Positions 58,646-64,000 of a stretch of DNA of 64,000 nucleotides are shown here, one piece after another. The DNA is from Lysinibacter cavernae (GTDB lineage: Bacteria; Actinomycetota; Actinomycetes; Actinomycetales; Microbacteriaceae). Position 1 is the stretch's first letter, and each line of letters starts with the position of its first letter. The stretch covers positions 372,001 through 436,000 of the forward strand of contig NZ_JAAMOX010000001.1 of NCBI RefSeq assembly GCF_011758565.1, read 5' to 3'. The notes under the pieces are model-generated. The model was not told the DNA's origin, ran no database searches, and worked only from the letters and a program-made list of their open reading frames with translations. The position numbers and the translations under genes were made by a program.

Positions 58646-58872
58646 TTGCACCCCCTACTCTTATAAATGGATCATCACGCCCCACCGGAAACAGTGGGGC
58701 GTGACCCAGTTAACCGGTACGTTATTTGCCTTTCATACCGGGGAACAAGAAGGCCCGGCACACAGGGAATGTGCCGGGCCTTCGCGGTACCCAGGTCGCA
58801 AAGAAAACAGGCCAGAGCCCACACCGACCACCAGTACCCCAGGGCACCAACCCACACAGGAGGCGACACCCA
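58646..58872 (+). promoter_or_regulatory. Late-region control gap with two hairpins
   Basis: No gene. A hairpin TCACGCCCCAC/GTGGGGCGTGA spans 58675-58704 and a perfect 12-bp stem AAGGCCCGGCAC/GTGCCGGGCCTT spans 58750-58782. TTGACA at 58631-58636 and TATAAA at 58662-58667 lie upstream but are 25 bp apart, too far for a standard promoter. The gap separates early from late genes and probably holds a terminator or late control point. Confidence 0.5.
58750..58782 (+). terminator. Perfect GC-rich hairpin
   Basis: AAGGCCCGGCAC (58750-58761) / GTGCCGGGCCTT (58771-58782), 9-nt loop. No U-tract beyond TT, but the stem is strong and lies between early and late phage genes. Confidence 0.55.
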
Positions 58873-59178
58873 ATGGCACGCACCAACGGACAGCTCTACA
58901 AGCGCCTACGCCGAGAGTTCAAAGACGAACACCAACCACTCAACACACCCTGCTGGATATGCGGACAACCCACCATCGAATGGGACACACACGGCCAAGA
59001 CAACTCATTCGAACTCGACCACTACCACTCAGTCAGCGAACACCCCGAACTCGAAACAGACCCAAGCAACTTCCGAGTCTCACACCGCACATGCAACAAC
59101 CAAAGATCAAACAAAGCACCACGCCTCGGACTCGGCACCCTCTCACAAACCTACTACCCCCAACAACCCAACACTTAG
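58873..59178 (+). CDS. HNH endonuclease
   Basis: 101 aa with AGGAGG-type site. CWICGQPTIEWD...FELDHYHSVSEHPELETDPSNFRVSHRTCNNQRSNK is a complete zinc HNH motif. HNH proteins beside terminase genes support DNA packaging cleavage in many phages. The coding strand is strikingly rich in A and C, with codons such as CAC, ACA and AAC; this skew stops near 59,215, unlike its neighbours, a sign of separate origin. Confidence 0.88.
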   Translation: MARTNGQLYKRLRREFKDEHQPLNTPCWICGQPTIEWDTHGQDNSFELDHYHSVSEHPELETDPSNFRVSHRTCNNQRSNKAPRLGLGTLSQTYYPQQPNT

Positions 59179-59290
59179 ACCCCCAATAAAATCCAACAAA
59201 CCCCAAACCACAGCCCACCTCCCGCGCGCCGGTGGCATCCCCCTCCCGGTTTTTACCCCCCATCGCGCGTGTGCGAGAGAGGCAACTGTC
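59179..59290. other. A/C-rich spacer
   Basis: No gene seen. The first part continues the A/C-skewed composition of the HNH gene; the ribosome site GAGAGG for the next gene lies at its end. Confidence 0.4.
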
Positions 59291-60532
59291 GTGATCGTTG
59301 AAAGATTGTCAGTTTCGGACTTGGTTGAGTATCACCGAAACCCGAGGAAGGGCGACGTTTCAGCGATTGCGGAGTCGCTGCGTGCGCGCGGGCAGTACAA
59401 GCCCCTTGTGGTGAATCGTGGCTCGGTAACGGGGTTGCGTAATGAGATTCTTGCGGGGAATCACACGTTTCGTGCTGCGGTTTCGTTGGGTTGGGAATCC
59501 ATTGAGGTTGTCCTGGTTGATGTGTCTGCGGACGAGGCAGCGCAGATTGTTCTTACTGACAATCGGATTGCCGATCTTGGCGGGTACGACGATGCTCAGT
59601 TGCTCGATCTGCTCGAGGCTGTGTCTTCATTGGACGGCACGGGTTATGCGGTGGCTGACGTTGACGTGTTGGCTTTGGAATTTCGTCCACCGGCGTCTCT
59701 GACTGATCCTGATGAAGTGCCGGATACCCCTACTGCGCCAGTATCGGTTGAGGGTGACATCTGGCATCTCGGCAATCATGTTTTGCTGGTCGGCGATTGT
59801 ACGGATCGTGAGCTGGTACGTGCGGCTGCCCCAGGGGTGCCTTCTGTGGTGTGGACTGATCCACCGTATGGCGTGAGCTATACAGGAAAAACAGACAAGG
59901 CACTGTCGATCAAGAATGACGGGCTTGCGGATGCCGAGAACGTGACGCGTGGAGCGATATCGGTGATTGCAACTCTGTGCTCGCCGGGTTCTCCCGTTTA
60001 TGTGGCCCATTCTGATGTGCTTCGCCCCGCCCTGCATGACGCGATGAGTGAGCATGGTCTGATGTGGCGGCAAACGTTGGTGTGGGTGAAGCCGTCTTTT
60101 GTGCTGGGTCATTCTGACTACCAGCCGAGGCATGAGCCAATCGCGGAAGCTGTGATTGAGTTCGAGCCCGTCGCATACGGTTTTACCGGTGGCGGCTCAG
60201 GGCGGCTAGGTCGAGGCGGCCCTAACTGGCATGGCGACAACCGACAGTCAACCGTATTCGAGGTGGCAAAGCCGCACCGAAATGCGGAGCATCCGACGAT
60301 GAAACCAGTTGAGTTGATCGAGCGAATGTTGCGCAACTCGATCGCTCCGGGCGGGCTGGTTTTTGATCCATTCGGCGGGTCGGGCAGCACAATGATTGCA
60401 GCTCATCGTTTGGGATTGAAATCATTCTTGGTGGAGCTTGATCCTGCATATGCGGATGTGATTTGCCAGCGTTGGCAAGAACACTCCGGTGTGGTTCCTC
60501 GGCGTAATGGCGAGGCTGTCAGTTTCGTTTAG
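59291..60532 (+). CDS. ParB-N/DNA methyltransferase fusion
   Basis: 413 aa from GTG 59291 with GAGAGG upstream. Residues about 1-110 are a ParB nuclease-like domain (LVEYHRNPRKGDVSAIAESLRARGQYKPLVV, GNHTFRAAVSLGW). Residues 155-405 are an N4/N6 amino-methyltransferase with DPPY (190-193) and FGGSG (361-365). Motif order DPPY then FGGSG fits a beta-type enzyme. It may modify phage DNA to escape host restriction. A longer upstream frame to 58667 overlaps the HNH gene and is rejected. Confidence 0.9.
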   Translation: MIVERLSVSDLVEYHRNPRKGDVSAIAESLRARGQYKPLVVNRGSVTGLRNEILAGNHTFRAAVSLGWESIEVVLVDVSADEAAQIVLTDNRIADLGGYDDAQLLDLLEAVSSLDGTGYAVADVDVLALEFRPPASLTDPDEVPDTPTAPVSVEGDIWHLGNHVLLVGDCTDRELVRAAAPGVPSVVWTDPPYGVSYTGKTDKALSIKNDGLADAENVTRGAISVIATLCSPGSPVYVAHSDVLRPALHDAMSEHGLMWRQTLVWVKPSFVLGHSDYQPRHEPIAEAVIEFEPVAYGFTGGGSGRLGRGGPNWHGDNRQSTVFEVAKPHRNAEHPTMKPVELIERMLRNSIAPGGLVFDPFGGSGSTMIAAHRLGLKSFLVELDPAYADVICQRWQEHSGVVPRRNGEAVSFV

Positions 60533-60541
60533 GAGGTTTCG

Positions 60542-61183
60542 GTGATTGCTGCTGAGCGGACGAAGCGTGACGAGCAAGCATTAGATTTGCGTCGAGCTGG
60601 CATGACGCTGGAAGCCATTACGAAGCAGCTTTCGTTCAAGAGCGTCAATGAGGCTAAAGCCTCACTCAAGCGGGCGATGCAACGATCTGGCGGGCCGATT
60701 AGCGATCTTGAGGATTTACGGGCGTTGGAGCTTGACCGACTTGACCGTATGCAGGTTGCGTTGTGGCCTGCAGCGACGCGTGGTGAGGTTACCGCAGTCG
60801 ATCGAGTTTTGAAGATTCAGGAGCAGCGCTTACGAATTGCGCGGGTGAAGCGCGAGGAGCTGTCTCGTTTGACGGATTCGTTTGATGAGGCGGTCGCCGC
60901 GTTGGATTTGGCGACAGAGGATATTGCTGCGGCTGAAGCCGGGAGGGTGCTTGCGCAGCGTATTGATGCGGCGTGCGCATCGGGTGACCCGATGCAAGAG
61001 ACGAAGGCGCTGTACCTGATTCCGCATTTGATGAACGTGCTTCGTGAGCTTGGAGCGACGCCTGCGTCTCGCGACGAGATCGCCTCCGGTACAGCAGCGG
61101 TTGCCGGGCAATCTGCTGTTGATGAGGATTCCGAACCGGATGATGAGTTGGAAGCATTCAGGAAGGGTAAGCGGTCCTCATGA
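60542..61183 (+). CDS. Terminase small subunit candidate
   Basis: 213 aa from GTG 60542 with AGGAGG. N-terminal HTH (DEQALDLRRAGMTLEAITKQLSFKSVNEAKASLKRAM) and a long helical middle (LELDRLDRMQVALWPAATRG...RVLKIQEQRLRIARVKREEL), as in small terminases that bind pac/cos sites and oligomerise. It is translationally coupled to the large subunit. Acidic tail ends with KGKRSS. Confidence 0.8.
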   Translation: MIAAERTKRDEQALDLRRAGMTLEAITKQLSFKSVNEAKASLKRAMQRSGGPISDLEDLRALELDRLDRMQVALWPAATRGEVTAVDRVLKIQEQRLRIARVKREELSRLTDSFDEAVAALDLATEDIAAAEAGRVLAQRIDAACASGDPMQETKALYLIPHLMNVLRELGATPASRDEIASGTAAVAGQSAVDEDSEPDDELEAFRKGKRSS

Positions 61184-62829
61184 CGCAAGTTTTTGGTATC
61201 ACCGAGCCGCGCATTTTTACCAAGCCGCTACGGGAACTGACACCAGAAACGACACACGGCTTTGAGGTCATCGCCTTTGCTAAGCAGTTCCTTGGGATCA
61301 CACTGTATCTCTGGCAAGAATGGCTGCTCATCCATGCGCTCGAATTGAAGCCTGACGGTACATATCGGTTCAGTCGAGTATTTGTGCTCGTGGCTCGTCA
61401 AAACGGTAAAACGACGCTGCTCATGGTTCTCACCCTGTGGTGGATGTTTGTGGATTCAAAGCGGTTCCCTGAGCATCTCGCCGCTCGCGACTTCATGGTG
61501 CTCGGTGTGGCCCAAGACTTAGACCAAGCCGAGGAAGCGTGGGAAGAAGCGCTCTCCTATTGCGACCCTGACGACAAGCCGCGATCCGGTTATGTGCCGT
61601 TTGCGAACCCAGTGTTGCAGCGGCACTCTCGTCGACCGTCGCGCCGGAATGGTAAGAAGGAGATGCGCCTCAAATCTGGTGCGGTGTACAAGGTCAAGGC
61701 GACCAGCCGTAAGGCCGGCCGTGGGAAATCGGCCGCTCGTATCATTCTGGACGAGCTGCGCGAGCACACTGACTGGCAAGCATGGGCCGCGATAACGAAG
61801 ACCACTCGAAACAAGTTCAATAACCAGATTTGGGGTATCTCAAACGCTGGAGATGCCCGCTCCGTTGTGCTGATGAAGATGCGCGATGAGGCAATCAAGA
61901 TTGTCGAAGAGTGGGACAGGTACGTTGAGACGGGCATCAAATCCGTTGAGGAGTATCTAGAGGGCGTTGTTTCTGACGATCTGGCTATTTTTGAATGGTC
62001 AGCGATCGACGGACTGCCTGTCAACGATCTTGACGGCATTCGTCAGGCCAATCCGTCGCTAGGGTATTCGAGTATTTCGTTGAGTCAGATTTTGTCTGAG
62101 GCGGCGACGGAGCCTGAAGAGATATTTCGCACCGAAACGCTGTGTCAGTGGGTTACCTCTCGCGTCCCGGCCTATATGGATTGGCCAGAGTGGCAAGCGT
62201 GCGCAGACGGGCCCGACGATGACGGTGTGGGCGGTTCAGCCCTTGCCGAGGACTCGCCATTGTGCTTGTCGATTGATACATCAGCGAAGCGTGACTTTAC
62301 TTCGATTGCCATTGCGGGCTACCGCGATGACGGACGCATCCACGGCGAGGTTGTGGCCCAGCGTGCGGGCATGCTTTGGGGTGTCGATTATGTCACGAAG
62401 GTTGCTCAGCACCTTGGTATTGAGTGTGTGGCAGTACAGGCACGCGGATGTGCAGCGGTTGATTTTGTCGAGCCTCTAGAAAAGGCCGGCCTCAAAATAA
62501 TTCGCATCGAGGGTTCCGCTCTTGGCTCTGCGGCCGGGCGTATTCGCGACCGTGCGCGCGACGACAGATTGCGACACCGTTCTCAGCCGTCGCTTGATTT
62601 GGCTGTGGCGAATGGCATAACCAAAAAGCTTGGCGAAGTCGTGGCTTGGAACCGCGAGGGTTCAGTGGTCGATATTGCAGGCTTGGTTGCTTTGTCTCAA
62701 GCAATATACGGGCTTGAGAATCTCCCGCCTGAACCAGAGGCGGTGCCTCCACCACCTCCGCAAGCGGAAATTGTCACACGAATCGACGTGACCCCAGCCG
62801 ACGCCAACCTGGCGACGGCCGCATTCTGA
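61180..62829 (+). CDS. Terminase large subunit
   Basis: 549 aa. Packaging ATPase with Walker A-like VARQNGKTTLL (71-81), Walker B ARIILDE (187-192; D191, E192) and a C-terminal RNase H-like nuclease beginning LSIDTSAKRDFTSIAIAG. Tail has a proline-rich PPPPPQ run. Overlaps the small subunit by 4 bp. Cuts and packs phage DNA through the portal encoded next. Confidence 0.93.
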   Translation: MTQVFGITEPRIFTKPLRELTPETTHGFEVIAFAKQFLGITLYLWQEWLLIHALELKPDGTYRFSRVFVLVARQNGKTTLLMVLTLWWMFVDSKRFPEHLAARDFMVLGVAQDLDQAEEAWEEALSYCDPDDKPRSGYVPFANPVLQRHSRRPSRRNGKKEMRLKSGAVYKVKATSRKAGRGKSAARIILDELREHTDWQAWAAITKTTRNKFNNQIWGISNAGDARSVVLMKMRDEAIKIVEEWDRYVETGIKSVEEYLEGVVSDDLAIFEWSAIDGLPVNDLDGIRQANPSLGYSSISLSQILSEAATEPEEIFRTETLCQWVTSRVPAYMDWPEWQACADGPDDDGVGGSALAEDSPLCLSIDTSAKRDFTSIAIAGYRDDGRIHGEVVAQRAGMLWGVDYVTKVAQHLGIECVAVQARGCAAVDFVEPLEKAGLKIIRIEGSALGSAAGRIRDRARDDRLRHRSQPSLDLAVANGITKKLGEVVAWNREGSVVDIAGLVALSQAIYGLENLPPEPEAVPPPPPQAEIVTRIDVTPADANLATAAF

Positions 62830-62843
62830 AAGGTAGGTGCCCA

Positions 62844-64000
62844 GTGGCTGACGAGCTTGGATATCAGGCGATCAAATTGGCCTCGTGGGAGGTGCTTGGA
62901 GCCGAGTCTCACGAGACTAATCCGGCGCTGGAATGGCCGCAAAGCATCGAAGTCTACGACAAGATGCGCCGAGAGGATTCGCAGATCGGCTCGGTTTTGC
63001 GCGCGGTGACGCTCCCGATTCGCAGCGCACGGTGGTCGATCGACCCTGCTGGCGCGAGCGATGAGGTTGTCGAGCTCGTTGCGACAGATCTGGGCCTCCA
63101 GATCAAGGGGCAACCGCGTGTAGCACCGCTGCGCACTCGCGGTCGGTTTTCTTGGGGCGAGCACCTGCGCATGGCGTTGCTCGAGCTGCCTTTTGGTCAT
63201 TCGTATTTCGAGCAGGTTTACCGCATGGAGGAAGGTCGGGCGAGGCTTCGTAAGCTCGCGTGGCGGCCACCCCGCACCATTTCCAAGGTGGAGGTCGCCG
63301 AGGACGGCGGTCTGATCGCCATCTACCAGTACGGAACTACGGGCGGCGAGATCCGCATTCCCGCAGACCGTGTAGTGGCTTACGTCAATGACCGCGAAGG
63401 TGCCAATTGGCGTGGTCAATCTCTCCTGAGAACCGCGTACAAGAACTGGCTGTTGAAAGACAGGATGCTGCGCGCGCAAGCACTGACCGTAGAACGCAAC
63501 GGACTAGGTGTGCCTGTCTACACGGGTGCTCCCGTGCCCGACGGTACGAATTTGGCTGAACGCAAGGACTGGCAAGAATCCGAGAAGTCTGCGGGCCTCA
63601 CCCTTGCGACGGGTTTTCGTGCTGGTGATGCGGCGGGTGCTTCCATACCGAACGGGTCAAAACTTGAGCTGATGGGAGTGACTGGCAAGCTTCCGGAGAC
63701 CGATGAGCCCATTCGGTATCACGATGAGCAAATCGCGCGTGCGGTACTCGCGCACTTTCTAAACCTTGGCACCGAGACAGGATCGTGGGCGCTCGGATCG
63801 ACTTTCGCGAACTTTTTCACCGACTCGCTGAATGCGGTTGCCCAGCACATCGCCGACATTACGCAGCAGCATGTGGTTGAGGATCTCGTCGACGCCAACT
63901 GGGGCTCAACTGAGCCCGCACCTCGACTTGTCTTCGAGCCGATTGGATCTGAACACCCTGTCACTGCGGAGGCTATCAGCGCACTCATCGCATGCGGCGC
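62844..64000 (+). CDS. Phage portal protein (DUF935-type), cut by window edge
   Basis: At least 385 residues from GTG 62844 with GAAAGG upstream; the frame is still open at 64,000. WPQSIEVYDKMRREDSQIGSVLRAVTLPIRSARW and GANWRGQSLLRTAYKNWLLKDRMLRAQALTVERNGLGVPV match the Mu gp29-like portal family. Forms the ring through which terminase threads DNA. The C-terminal part is missing from the window. Confidence 0.88.
   Translation, partial: MADELGYQAIKLASWEVLGAESHETNPALEWPQSIEVYDKMRREDSQIGSVLRAVTLPIRSARWSIDPAGASDEVVELVATDLGLQIKGQPRVAPLRTRGRFSWGEHLRMALLELPFGHSYFEQVYRMEEGRARLRKLAWRPPRTISKVEVAEDGGLIAIYQYGTTGGEIRIPADRVVAYVNDREGANWRGQSLLRTAYKNWLLKDRMLRAQALTVERNGLGVPVYTGAPVPDGTNLAERKDWQESEKSAGLTLATGFRAGDAAGASIPNGSKLELMGVTGKLPETDEPIRYHDEQIARAVLAHFLNLGTETGSWALGSTFANFFTDSLNAVAQHIADITQQHVVEDLVDANWGSTEPAPRLVFEPIGSEHPVTAEAISALIACG

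Larger units (their letters stand above)
43337..64000. mobile_element. Prophage, left part (siphophage-like; cut by window edge)
   Basis: Integrase, immunity genes, early genes, recombination, replication, terminase and portal genes follow in canonical temperate-phage order, with genes before 46.15 kb on the minus strand and the rest on the plus strand. The element is inserted at the CAT-anticodon tRNA. Late structural and lysis genes and attR are not in the window. All recognised genes have intact frames, so the prophage could be functional. Confidence 0.93.

Noticed and set aside
58631-58667. TTGACA and TATAAA as a late phage promoter
   Set aside because: The boxes are 25 bp apart, and the nearest -10 alternative at 19 bp (TACTCT) is weak.
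58667-59290. Long upstream extension of the ParB-N/methyltransferase frame to 58667 (621 residues in total)
   Set aside because: It crosses the two hairpins and the HNH gene, has low-complexity Thr/His/Pro sequence and no domain; GTG 59291 has a good ribosome site and starts at the conserved domain.
1-64000. CRISPR arrays, insertion sequences, rRNA genes
   Set aside because: No regularly spaced repeat-spacer series, no transposase motif and no rRNA sequence seen on either strand.

Overview
The window looks like a chromosome segment of a high-GC Gram-positive actinobacterium, most likely a member of the Microbacteriaceae. The evidence is the DUF2017-ClpS-zincin cluster, oligoribonuclease, an SCO4848-type membrane protein, frequent GTG/TTG starts, ATGA/TGATG stop-start overlaps and several starts that look leaderless. 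The family-level call is inference from gene content; no 16S gene is present.

Positions 1-43,260 are chromosomal. Housekeeping genes (dinB, clpS, orn, def, tRNA-His, tRNA-Arg, a CAT-anticodon tRNA, YbaK/EbsC deacylase) are interleaved with accessory modules. These are: a metal ABC importer (7.9-10.6 kb); an aldo/keto reductase and MFS pump divergent from a MarR regulator (11.1-13.9 kb); a LysR/MFS pair; a TetR gene with its own palindromic operator (16.4 kb); an eight-gene operon on the minus strand for import and breakdown of an amino sugar or glycoside (26.2 to 18.3 kb: Gfo/Idh oxidoreductase, IolE-type isomerase, lipoprotein, two permeases, GlcN6P-deaminase-like protein, GntR/UTRA regulator, ROK kinase); a leuA gene that lacks the usual leucine-binding C-terminal domain but is preceded by a leucine-rich leader peptide and strong hairpin (29.0 kb); a TetR/SDR/MFS cluster with a 28-bp palindrome (32.1 kb); a proline-racemase locus with amino acid permease and FCD-GntR regulator (34.3-37.8 kb); and AzlCD exporter genes followed by a secreted HNH nuclease.

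From about 43.3 kb to the window end lies the left part of a temperate siphophage-like prophage inserted at the 3' end of a CAT-anticodon tRNA. In order it has: a tyrosine integrase (minus); a SHOCT-domain protein, an ImmA-type protease and an HTH repressor (minus); a divergent control region with two operator-like palindromes; a Cro-like gene and an excisionase-like gene (plus); small early genes; RusA; a YqaJ exonuclease/Bet annealase recombination pair; a ParB-like protein; HNH proteins; a lambda-O-like replication protein with iteron-like repeats inside its gene; a helicase-loader candidate; a DnaB-type helicase; an OB-fold SSB candidate; a ParB-N/DNA methyltransferase fusion; terminase small and large subunits; and a DUF935-type portal protein cut by the window edge. 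Tail, capsid and lysis genes and attR must lie beyond 64,000.

The most unusual signals are regulatory or architectural: the leu attenuator paired with an allosteric-domain-less LeuA, paired 22-bp-spaced iterons within the phage replication gene, a repeated start-associated sequence before several early phage genes, a phage switch in which both divergent genes look leaderless, a 45-bp inverted repeat with perfect 20-bp arms before the proline racemase gene, and a four-copy 12-bp site array before an EamA transporter gene.
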